Origin: Plantago ovata
Taxonomy: Eukaryota; Streptophyta; Magnoliopsida; Lamiales; Plantaginaceae
Length of the DNA stretch: 64,000 nucleotides
Reading direction: 5' to 3'
Assembly (NCBI GenBank): GCA_028274465.1
Contig: CM051455.1
Span: 125,585,462-125,649,461 of the forward strand
Shown one piece after another: positions 1 through 9,967 of the stretch (positions are counted from its first letter, which is position 1; each line of letters opens with the position of its first letter). The notes beneath the pieces are model-generated. The model was not told the DNA's origin. It saw only the letters and a list, made by a program, of their open reading frames with translations, and searched no databases. Both the position numbers and the translations under genes were made by a program.

Positions 1-804
1 TGCTCAGTTTTCTCCGTTTTTCATACTTTTCCAGACCTTTTCTCTCACCTTTCTCTGTAATTTTAGGTAGGAATTTCCCAGAGCCTGTTCTGGGGGTTCT
101 TAGCTTAGGACATACTTTTTCTTAGCCGTTTGGAGCTTGTAAGATCGCGATTATTCGGAGATTGACAACCTTCGGTAACATTTTATCTTATAGTTTTTCT
201 ACTTATTTTTATATATCTTTCATCATGTTTTCATTCATTCGTGGTATGATTTCTGTTGATTGCATGACAACTATGAGTAGCTAAACTTCTCGTTGCTGAT
301 AGTATGTGATTACTTAGCGAAGGGTTAATAATTATGCTAATGGCTATATCGCGCATTATACCTAGAGTTATTGCTTTATTTCTTTGATCTATCTAAATCT
401 CTATCTTCGTATTGTTGAATAATTATTGAACACAATTGGACAATTCATTGATCTTTTGATCTATCTAAATCTATATCTTCGTAGTGTTGAATAATTACAA
501 CTGGACAACTCATTGATCAAAGATCTCTATGCAAAACCGGGGAATTTATGCATGATTATTAACCTGCTATGCTTTGAATGACCATACTATCACCAATCTC
601 CATTATCTATTAAGAAAAACCTTTACTATCCATCTGCTATTTTATATTCTCAAGTTAAATTTGATAAAGCTAGTTATAGTCCTTAGAGATCGACACTCGA
701 GGTTATTCTACTGCTACACTACGGTTTTCGTTGTAGTTGTGAATTGCCTTTGGCTAAATACAAATTTATTTGATTAACTGGATCCCGACATTCCAAGTTC
801 ATCA
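1..804 (+). repeat. 5' LTR of element A (partial)
   Basis: Matches 7022-7826 almost base for base and ends TTCATCA directly before the primer-binding site. The first ~457 bases of this LTR, including U3 and the TATA box, lie outside the window. Confidence 0.9.
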
Positions 805-807
805 AAT

Positions 808-825
808 TGGCGCCGTTGCCGGGGA
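808..825 (+). other. Primer-binding site of element A (tRNA-Asp)
   Basis: TGGCGCCGTTGCCGGGGA is complementary to the 3' end of plant tRNA-Asp(GUC), the primer typical of Athila-type gypsy elements. It starts three bases after the LTR. Confidence 0.85.
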
Positions 826-1119
826 CTATACTCCTTTTTTCTGTTTAATTTGTTTATATTTTCAGCATTCAATTCCTAGTTCTAGTAGTTTTTAGTTTTC
901 CTATTTAATCTCTCTCTCTCTGACACTGCTTTCCTAGTTTGTTACAGATAGTGTATGCCACATACATGATCTAGAGGAACACCGCTTGCTGATTCAATCG
1001 CTGAGATCGACAGAGTCTACCACCAAAGAAGGCGACTACTTCAAAGCCGTGCACTAGAGGAAATAGAGGATACCGATTTCTCTGAATCTCTACACGGTCT
1101 TTTCAAGGAAATCGACGGA

Positions 1120-2109
1120 ATGGCAGAAGCTAGATCACTGAAAGCATGGGTTCAACCCTCCAAGGATCGTATGAGGGGACCGGCGATTCTTCTTTCGTCT
1201 GCAACTCGAGATCTGGAAATCAAGAACCACGCATTCCAACAACTTCCGAGGTTCTATGGCTTAGCAAGGGAAGATGTGATGGGGTACTTGCACGATATCG
1301 ATGATTTCGTCAACCAACTCCCACGACACAGAGCTGAAATAACAACGGATGAGTTGAGGATGAAGGTTTTTGCTATGGGGCTTGGCGACAGAGCCAAGTC
1401 ATGGTTGAGTTCTCCACCAGCAGGCTCGCTTGACACTTGGAAGAAGGTTTTTTCAGCTTTCATGGAAAAATATATCCCTCACACCTTGACTACCGCGCTA
1501 AAGGCGCAAATCACTGGATTCAAACAGGACTATGATGAGACCATCTACACCGCGTTTGAGAGGTTCCAAGACCTCACGAACAAGTGCCCTCACCATGGTT
1601 TTGAGCTTTCTGACCTAGTCCAACACTTCTACAATGGACTAACCTTCGAGAACCAACAGGTGGTGGACTTCCAATGCCGTGGCAATATTTGGGAGGAAAC
1701 CGCAGAAGCCGTCTGGGCAGTTTTCGAAAGGCTTGCTAAGGGTTCACAGTTCAAGGACCCAAGGGCAATGGTTAGGAGACGTGGACCTGAAGCTCCACCT
1801 ACTCAAGAAGCCCCTATGTATAGGGGGAATGGGGATCAATTCGAGTGCTTTACCAACGAATTGAAGCAAGTCCTCAAGAGCGCCACTGGAAAAACTATTT
1901 CGAACGAAGTTTGCCGAATATGCAAGAACTATGGGCATGGAGCTCATATGTGTAGATCGGAGCTTGCATATGATGATGGCAACTGGGCTCAAGGAGGCGA
2001 AGAGGAAGCCTTTGCTACGGAGTTTGGTACTCAAGAAGCTAGCTACGGACAAGATGGTAGGAATCCTCGAGGTGGATTTTGGAGAAGAGGGTTCCGAAAC
2101 AATCAATGA
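1120..2109 (+). pseudogene. gag region of element A (fossil)
   Basis: The 329-residue reading frame resembles plant gypsy Gag. A helical Retrotrans_gag-like core lies at about residues 75-205 (motifs WLSSPP, FMEKYIP and CPHHGFE). A CCHC zinc knuckle, CRICKNYGHGAHMC, lies near residues 265-278 and would bind RNA. Gag would form the particle and package the element RNA. Related sequence continues downstream toward the protease. The same CPHH and FMPY/FMEKY pattern occurs in the gag region of element B, so the two elements are related. It is part of a broken element and I do not treat it as an expressed gene. Confidence 0.75.
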
Positions 2110-2229
2110 TATGCACCGGCTAGCCAAACTTATGGCCCTAACCAAGACCGTAGTAGGCTTAACTATGGTAATGACCACTGCGAAAACCCCGCTCCGAAAG
2201 AGCAACCGAAGTCGAAGTCGGCTCAACTG

Positions 2230-3104
2230 ATGGAGAACTTGCAAAAGATGGTTGATCACACCCAAAGTTTTCTCAAACGTTATGAAGAAGATTCTGAGAA
2301 GACTAGGGCAAGACTTGATCGATTGGAAGAGAGCACTAGGCTTGCCCAACAAAAGATGCAAGAGTTGATCGACCGAGGAGCAAGTAGGGAGCAAGACAAG
2401 CTGCCTAGCAATACTGAGAAGTCGATGTCCATTACCTTGGTGGGTGATCTACCTGTTGAAATCACCATCAAGAAGGTTGCTAAGTGCGAGTGTTGCAAGG
2501 GGGAAGTTCCCCACAGACTAAGGAAGAAGGGAAGGACCTTGGTTCTGATGAGAGTGAAGAGGAGCAAGAGGATCCCGAGCCACTCCCTCAAAGTTTCAAT
2601 GTTAAGGTCGGGATTGGTGAGCTTGATGACGTCCGTGCCACACTAGACACGGGATCCTACTCTAATGTGCTCCCTATGAATGTGTTCGAGAAGAGTAGCC
2701 TTGGAAAACTATCTGAGTATAAGGCTATTGTGCAATTGGCGGATGGATCCTTTGTGAGACCCGAGGGCGTTGTGAAGAATGTATTGGTCAAGATTGGTGA
2801 AACTTCTGTGTACACCAATTTTGTAGTTATGCCGACGTCTACACCTGGGATAGGGGATGTCGTTCTCTTGGGGCGAACGTTCTTGACCAAACTACGCTCC
2901 GTGATAGACATCTACCGAAGGACTTGCACCATTGAGGTGGATGGCAAGCGACATGTGTTGCGAGCCATATCTGATCCACCTGATACTTCTCACACTATTA
3001 ACTACTGTGGTCTTCCTGTCTATGTTCATTCTTATTCACAGGTTCGTGGCATGAGGAGAAGATCCATGAAGGGGAAGTCTAGTACCCTCAAGAAGAAGAG
3101 CTAG
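2230..3104 (+). pseudogene. Coiled linker and retropepsin-like protease region of element A (fossil)
   Basis: A charged, heptad-like segment (2230-2480) rich in Glu, Lys and Gln is followed by an aspartic-protease domain. The active-site DTG is at about 2646-2654, followed by the Athila-typical SNVLP segment, a LADGS flap and the VLLGRTFL stretch near 2860-2890. In complete relatives this protease cuts the Gag-Pol polyprotein. In element B the equivalent domain is followed by reverse transcriptase. Here the frame closes at 3104 and non-coding sequence follows. Confidence 0.75.
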
Positions 3105-5040
3105 GCGCAAACAGGAGTCGAATCAAAGACTTTAAACAATGGCGCTATCCGGGAGGCAACCCGGAGTTTTTATCGCTTTTTTACCGCTTTATTGCATGCA
3201 TTCATACTTGAACAATTTTCTTTTCATATGTGAATTTGTTCGTCTCTGTGTCGTTTGTGCTTATGTTATGTTTGAGTGAGATTTTTCGAGTGGTTTTATG
3301 AGAAAAATGGTTTTCGGGGACTTAAAAACCGCGTTTTTCGGAAGATTTCGTCTCCCCGCTTCAGGAGGTGGGGGGGTGAATCGCCCCGCACGGGGCGACT
3401 CGCCCCACGGTCTCTGTAGGTCAAAAACGCGGAAATCCTCCTTTCTCCTCATTTCTTCATCTCTTCACCCTTCGCGAAAATATCTTCAAATCTTCATAAA
3501 ACCTTCATTTCTCCACCAAATTTAGTGTTCTATAGCTTCAATCGAAGCCCATTACGTGCTCCTACTTTTCATCCGAACAGATTTCACCCTAGTGCATTCG
3601 TTTTCCAGATCTGAGGTATCTTCTTATGAACCCTAATTTTTCAAATTTGGGGGTTTTCTAATTTGAGATTCAATTAGGCTTATATGATATATGGGTAGGT
3701 TGTTTGTGTGATTAGAAGCATTATTTACTATCAATTGCATGCTCAATTATGCTTGAATTGTTGATTTGGGAATTTTGCTACTAGATGTTTTTATCTTGTT
3801 ATGCAATGTATCTTTTTCTTCGATTCCTTACATATGATTGTGTTTACTGATGTAATAATGATGGATGTGATGGTAGAATGCATAATTGTTGGGTATGAGG
3901 GTTTAAGATGTTAGAATTTTTCGCTACTATGGTATGAATTGAGCCTTGTTATTTAGGTAATTGGTTGTCTAGCAAGAGCATAATGTGATGTATTGCATGT
4001 AGTAGTTACATTGATATGTTGCATGTTGAAGAAGCTAGGCTAGACATGAAGGATTTGGGGAGTTCGATTGTTGATTTTATCACTTGTGTGTTTCGTTCTT
4101 AGATTAGCATATGCATAGGTCAGTTTTGTGTCATATGAGGTACTAATTGTTGTTTGCAGGAACCATGCCACAAAGGGAGAGGAGCACTCCCGTTTGGCTA
4201 CTATGAAGTATTGGAGGGGGATCGATTACAACCATGTCAAAGAGAGTGATTTCGTTAGAGGTGCGTTCGAGCCACGGGCTCTTGCAACAACGTCGCGGAT
4301 TATCCAAGAGGAGGAGCTAGAGCACACCTGGAGTAAGGACTCCTATGCCTATTCATGCACCACCGAAGGGACAGAAACAATTATTACGTCAGCAATCTAT
4401 CACAAGGACTGCAAAGTTCGAGTGAATAGGAAGGCACCGGGACGATCTCGCCACAACGGATTCATTCTTGAGTCGACAGTGGCTAGAAGGTTCCGAAGTG
4501 CTAGCTTGGTTCCAAAACATAATGACATGGGTGCCCAGCCCCTCTTAGGGGTGCCCCTTGACTGCCTCTAAAGGGAGCATCATATAGACATCGGGGGCAT
4601 CAACCGTAGAGAATGTGGTCGACATTGGAAAAGATGGAAGAAAACCTCTGAGTATCCGAGCAGCTTGCTGTAACCTCCTCGAGGTGTAAAACGTTGGAGA
4701 GGGAGGCTCTGATACCACTGCTCTTTCCCCTTCAACAGTTCACAACCTATTGGAGAGATACCGGTTGGAAGATTCCATAACAGTGGCTGCCAATCTTGAA
4801 GATTCTCTTCGACAATGCAACTCTACTGGTGATGATGTTGGTGACAGTAGTGACAATGAAGGCCATACGGACAATGATGATACAGATGGAGGAGTTGTTC
4901 CTATCCGGCCTATTAATGGAACTACCGCACCTACCACAAGCCCTGATGATCACCTATAAGGCTCCCAGAGCAGTCCCAGTAACTCACAAACAGCATACTC
5001 AGCCGACCGAGGTCAAACCATGCGGTAACATCTAGTATCA
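3105..5040 (+). other. Element A interior: intron-like stretch and possible extra-ORF remnant
   Basis: After the protease come a GC-rich double palindrome (about 3366-3407), a pyrimidine-rich leader and an AT-rich segment with intron character: a GAG/GTATCT donor near 3614 and a TTTGCAG acceptor near 4158. Coding-like sequence follows at 4128-4571 (motifs ATMKYW and DYNHVKESDF) and 4750-4959 (Asp-rich tail). Athila elements are known to carry a spliced env-like ORF downstream of pol, so this may be its remnant. I could not confirm the family and the region is broken. Confidence 0.4.
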
Positions 5041-6564
5041 CATCTTATTTCCTCATTTTCTTACTGCTAGGGACTAGCATTAAATTCATGAGGGGGGATG
5101 GGATTTAAGTGAACTAGAGTTGTCAGTTTGGAGCTTGGCATTGATGGTTTAGAGCTTGGAATTGGTAGGTTGAGTATAGTACCTTGCATGTTTTATCCGT
5201 CTGCATTTGCATTTGCACGTTTACCGCTTTCTTAGTTTTTAGGTTGCATTCACTACATTCATCCTAGGATAGTCTTGCATGTTTTATATGGAGTTTATTG
5301 CCAATTTTTTTGAACTTTTTTATTGGGTAGATTAACTAACTATGCCATTAATCATATGCTTCATCTCTATGAATTTGTTTGAGGTTTTTCTCGCTTGGCT
5401 TGTCACATTTATGTATTGCACTTAGTTAAGCTTGGTAGTCTCGACATCACTTAGTGGTGTTTTCTCTACTGCGGTTCACGAAGGCCTTTATAATAGGATG
5501 ATGCATGTTAGGGTCTTATGGTTGTTTTCCCGAGTAATTATGTACCTAAGAGGCAACGAGTCTTCACCATGCTTTGAGATTTCTAAATACCTAGGAAGGA
5601 GGTAGTGTGAGGTCGTGTGATCCTTTGTTTGCAACCTATTCTTTCGAATAAGTTTGGGGAGGGGGTTACACCATCATTAGACTTGTTTTTCGTTTTTCAA
5701 TTTTGTGTTGTGAGTTTATTTTTCCTTTTTCGTAAATTTTGTACTCCAACCTATTCGAAATTCTTTCGAATAGGTTTGGGGAGGTCGTTTGTGTGTTATT
5801 GTTTCTTTTTCGTTGTGCTACTGCTGGCTAAAAAAATCAAAATAAAAAAGGAAAAAGAAAATTCCAGGAAAAAAAAGAAAAAAACTGGAAAAGAAAAAGA
5901 AAGAGAAAAAAGAAAAGACCCCAAAAAAGCAAAGAAGGGTCCAAAAAAGAAAGCCAAATAGCAGTTTAGCAAAGTGTTGTGTCTCATTTTCCAATTCTTG
6001 TAATGTTCGTAATCGTGTTGTAATTTTCTAATATTTTCTTTTCATTTGAGTGTCATCTGTTCTAGACCACCCTCGTCCTGCCATTCAGGAAGTGGTGAAT
6101 AGCTTAAGGCTTTTCTTGAGAGATGGGTAGAATAGGGGAGTGTTATCTTTTATAGGGGACCCTCCTTCGTTTGATGAGAGCCAGTACTGGTTCGACCTCT
6201 TTGAGGAAAAGTCTTAACTTGGTGAACAACAGTAAGTCCTCAGTTTCATAGGCACGGGACAACCATTCGTATTCTAACATGTTTCATTACGTCGTCACTG
6301 ACTACGTCCAGGTAGAGAATGTTAAGAGAGACTATCTTGTCTTGACATAAGTGCTTATGTGAGTGTGTATGAGTCAATCGAGGCATTCTTCAACCTATAT
6401 TCATGTTATGACTTGTATGGTTGTTGTTCATATGTTTTTTGATAGATTCGGTAGATTATTTCATTTTATTTGGCATGATACTCCATTTTGTGTGTTGCAT
6501 TGTTTTTTGCATTAGAGTCTAGCTTAGTTGTTTGAGGACAAGCAAAGGTTCGGTTTGGGGAGTT
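5041..6564 (+). other. Element A 3' non-coding region with purine-rich block and polypurine tract
   Basis: No credible gene is present. 5241-6564 runs parallel to 26640-27956 of element B, including a run of A/G-rich sequence at 5828-5960 (compare 27229-27368) ending in a conserved AGCAGTTTAGCAAAGTGTTG box. The tract GGTTTGGGGAGTT (6552-6564) directly precedes the 3' LTR and is the likely plus-strand primer. Reading frames across the purine block are compositional artefacts. Confidence 0.7.
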
Positions 6565-7826
6565 TGATGAATGTGTATTTTACACTTTCATTTGAGTCTT
6601 TTTCACCTATTTTAGTTATCCTCTATGTTAATTTAGCTATATTTTAGTGCATTTTATTAGAATAGTGTCACGTTTCCCTTTAGTTTTTATTTTACAGGTT
6701 TTGGTTGAAAAACGAGGTTTTCCGGGCAATTATATTGAAGTAGACAAGGAATTGGTGTTCCAGAAGCCTAATTGGAGTATCTGAAAGATTCCGGATAGGA
6801 TTTGAAGTCTAGGGGTCGAATATGGAGGCTAGAAGGTCACTAGAAGTCAGAAACCGAGTCCGAAAAGGGGAAGAAATCCAAAAACGCGTCGAAACCGCAT
6901 TATGGGCCGAAATTTACTCCCGGGCGAATCGCCCGGGATGTGGGGCGAATCTCCCCACACCAGGCGAATCGCCCGGTGTGTGGGGCCGTTCGCCCCACAC
7001 AATTCGAAGCCTATATATAGTTGCTCAGTTTTTCTCCGTTTTTCATACTTTTCCAGACTTTTTCTCTCACCTTTCTCTGTAGTTTTAGGTAGAAATTTCC
7101 CAGAGCCTGTTCTGGGAGTTCTTAGCTTAGGAGATACTTTTTCTTAGCAGTTTGGAGCTTGTAAAATCGCGACTCTTCGGAGATTGACAACCTTCGGTAA
7201 CATTGTATCTTACAGTTTTTCTACTTATTTGTATATATCTTTCATCATGTTTTCATTCATTCGTGGTATGATTTTTGTTGATTGCATGACAACTATGAGT
7301 AGCTAAACTTCTCGTTGGTGATAGTATGTGATTTCTTAGCGAAGGGTTAATAATTATGCTAATGGCTATATCGCGCATTATACCTAGAGTTATTGCTTTA
7401 TTTCTTTGATCTATCTAAATCTCTATCTTCGTATTGTTGAATAATTATTGAACACAATTGGACAATTCATTGATCTTTTGATCTATCTAAATCTATATCT
7501 TCGTAGTGTTGAATAATTACAACTGGACAACTCATTGATCAAAGATCTCTATGCAAAACCGGGGAATTTATGCATGATTATTAACCTGCTATGCTTTGAA
7601 TGACCATACTATCACCAATCTCCATTATCTGTTAAGAAAAACCTTTGCTATCCGTCTGCTATTTTATATTCTCAAGTTAAATTAGATAAAGCTAGTTATA
7701 GTCCTTAGAGATCGACACTCGAGGTTATTCTACTGCTACACTACGGTTTTCGTTGTAGTTGTGAATTGCCTTTGGCTAAATACAAATTTATTTGATTAAC
7801 TGGAACCCGACATTCCAAGTTCATCA
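6565..7826 (+). repeat. 3' LTR of element A
   Basis: 1262 bp, TGATGA...TCATCA. U3 holds four GC-rich palindromes (6919-7000) just upstream of a TATATATA box. Downstream sequence repeats window positions 1-804. Related to the LTRs of element B but clearly diverged. Confidence 0.9.
7012..7019 (+). promoter_or_regulatory. LTR TATA box of element A
   Basis: TATATATA ten bases after the last GC palindrome. Position and flanks match the TATA boxes in both element B LTRs, so it marks the likely U3/R core promoter. Confidence 0.65.
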
Positions 7827-9052
7827 ACGCTGCAGTCTGAGTGTCATCATCAGCTTTCCTCTTTTCTTCTTTGATTTTTCCTGTTTCTCTCCAGCAGTAG
7901 CGTCAGTAGTTGCATTTTCAGCAACATGTGTACTGGTCTTAGCATGATCACCATCTACAGCAGTTTCATCACCATCTACAACAGTTTCATCAACAACTTT
8001 TTCAGCTGTTGGAACATTCTCTTGCTGAGTGGTGGTGGCAACATCTGCAGCTGTTGTCTTCTTTGATTTTTTGAGTTTCTTGCCAGCAGTCTTAGGTACA
8101 TTCTACTTGTCGAAGGCTCTTCCCACATTGCATACAGATTTCTTGATTGGCAATGGGTTTCTCAGCTGAATCCTAAAGTGTTCAAGGATAAAGCATATCT
8201 TCAGTCCATACATGACTGGGAAGGTAGGTGAGACCTTGTTGTCTTCAACCTTAACCTTGAATTTAGTAACACAATCAACAAGTCTGTTGAAAATGTACTT
8301 TGCCCAGTTGAGCTCCGTTTTGTTCTCATAGATATGCATCAGCATCGGCCACCTTCTCAAGCCTACTTGGTCTATTCCTCCGACTTGGGAGTCTAAGACT
8401 TTGATTAGTAGCAGAGCTACTAGACCAAGTGAGTGGCAGAGATGCTTCCTCTTAACGTGCTTTGTCCAAGTTACGGGAGCAATCTCTCCTTTCTTCATTT
8501 TCTCATTTCTGACATCACTGTAGAAGGCTTCAATTTCTTCATCAGTGGCAGTGATGTCATCTTCAGTTCCAGTGGTTGGAATCTGAAAGATTTCTGCTAA
8601 ATTAGTCCATTTCAGGACGATTTGCGTATTCTGAACTGTAGAGAAGATCACTTTTTCAGTGACTCCTTGACTATCAGTTAGGGACTGGATTTCTGCATTG
8701 TTGTAAAATTCCATAGTATCTAACATGCTCACTTTCTTAGGGCGAGTTGTTATAAAGTGAATGAGGCCTTCCTGTTTAATGAAGTCAAGCGCCTCCTCAT
8801 TGTCACCGTCTAGTTCTTGTTCATAGAAGTATCGGATATACTTCTCCTTTGCAAAACCACCCCATTGCATCATCATCTCACACTTTGCAGTGTCTAGATA
8901 TGAGGGAGGCATGGGTTTTTCTGTTATCCTATCGTTTTTCAGCACAACTTTCGTTGTGTTAGTTACCGGAGTTGTCACCGGAGCAGTGCGTTTTTCAGCA
9001 CTGTCAACCTTAGACGACTTTGATGTCTTAGACGACTATCTCTTTGGTGCCA
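7827..9052 (-). pseudogene. Extra 3' ORF region of copia element E (fossil)
   Basis: The main open stretch (8978 to 8103, 291 residues) is moderately hydrophilic with motifs such as FAKEKYIRYF and RRWPMLMHIYENKTELNW. It resembles the plant-mobile or transposon-associated domains found in extra ORFs of SIRE-like elements, and I do not recognise it with certainty. Coding-like sequence extends on both sides: upstream toward a MAPK-type start near 9052, and downstream into a Lys/Asp/Thr-rich tail that stops at the element A insertion. I see no clear signal peptide or membrane anchor, so an envelope role is not supported. Confidence 0.5.
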
Positions 9053-9584
9053 TTTCTTTATATAGAAGAGAAATGTGTACGAAAAAGATTGTTTGCTTTT
9101 TGACCGGAGGTACAGTAGATTCAGGCTAAAATTTGCAGAGAAAGGAAATGTGAGTTAAAGAATTTTGTGTTTCTCTAACTCCTTGTTTATATAGTGTCTC
9201 TGATGTGCAAGAATCTCAATCGATTTGAGTTCTCAGCAAGGGTAAAACAGAGAAACAATAGTGTTAGTGGAGCCTTTGCATTAAATGCGTAGTGGCCCAC
9301 TAACAAACAAAAACCGTCAGAGCACTCTTTCTCTTTGTAATGTTAATCGTCAGATCAATAACTCCTTTTAATCAATGGTCACGATTGCATTTCATGTCAT
9401 GATTATTAGCGAGTTTATCTGTGCCCGATTAACGTCACAAATTGATTTTACCGAGATTTATGGGATTTGATTGCTTGCTGAAATAAACAAGAATCTTTTC
9501 AGCGAGTTTGCATAAATAGCCTTGTTACTTGTTGAAAGTTCCCCCTTACTTAGACATCTCATATTTCCTTAAGTTTTAAAAGAT

Positions 9585-9950
9585 ATTTCTGAGTTCCCGT
9601 ATCAGTAAATTCTTTTTATACTTGAGATATCTTTTGGTAAAATCTGAGAAGTGAGTTTTGCTCTTTTCTGAGTTCCCGTCTCAGAATATTACCTTGATAC
9701 TTGAATACCTGTTTCAGTATCTTTGATTGTCTGAATGCCCGTTTCAGCAATCTTTAAAGTTTTTCTCTTACTGAGTGCCTGTCTCAGCAAGTGATCAAGT
9801 TTCCTAACAAATACCCGTTTTGAAGGAATTACTTGTTGATTGCCTGTTTCAGCAATCATGTAGTGACTTACCATTTCTTAGAAGAAATTAGTGGAAGGAG
9901 ATTTTAATGAAGTAAGAATACTTTGGCTTGCTGAATGCCTGTTTCAGCAA
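9585..9950. repeat. Array of seven covarying small hairpins in element E
   Basis: Seven imperfect palindromes lie between pol and the extra ORF: 9585-9610, 9666-9686, 9696-9721, 9725-9752, 9767-9791, 9832-9858 and 9928-9950. Each pairs a CTGA- or TTGA-containing arm with a TCAG-containing arm around a 7-9 base loop close to ATGCCTGTT or GTTCCCGT. Arms differ between copies but stay paired (TTCTGAG with CTCAGAA; TTGCTGA with TCAGCAA; GATACT with AGTATC), so structure is conserved more than sequence. Function unknown. Confidence 0.7.
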
Positions 9951-9967
9951 TCCACCAATTGTATCCT

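Larger units (their letters stand above)
1..7826 (+). mobile_element. Element A: Athila-like Ty3/gypsy LTR retrotransposon with gag and protease only
   Basis: Two near-identical LTRs bracket a 5.8-kb interior; the 5' LTR is cut by the window edge. The LTRs begin TGATGA and end TCATCA. A primer-binding site matching tRNA-Asp follows the 5' LTR and a purine tract precedes the 3' LTR. Recognisable parts in order are gag, protease, a spliced-looking region with a possible extra ORF, and a purine-rich block. I recognise no reverse transcriptase, RNase H or integrase, so it looks non-autonomous. Coding parts are broken (roughly three or more breaks). About 21 differences over about 804 LTR bases (2.6%, counted by eye) suggest an insertion one to two million years old under usual plant rates. 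It is inserted in copia element E. The left flank is outside the window, so the target duplication cannot be checked. Confidence 0.85.

Noticed and set aside
574-777. 67-residue ORF in the LTR of element A
   Set aside because: Lies wholly in the LTR and is not preserved as a frame in the related B LTRs.
1744-2394. 216-residue minus ORF opposite element A gag
   Set aside because: Shadow of the gag frame: Leu/Ser-rich with no domain.
5796-5987. Lys-rich or Phe-rich proteins across purine tracts (also 27186-27475)
   Set aside because: Both strands read open only because the DNA is almost pure A/G or T/C; no domain or codon signal.
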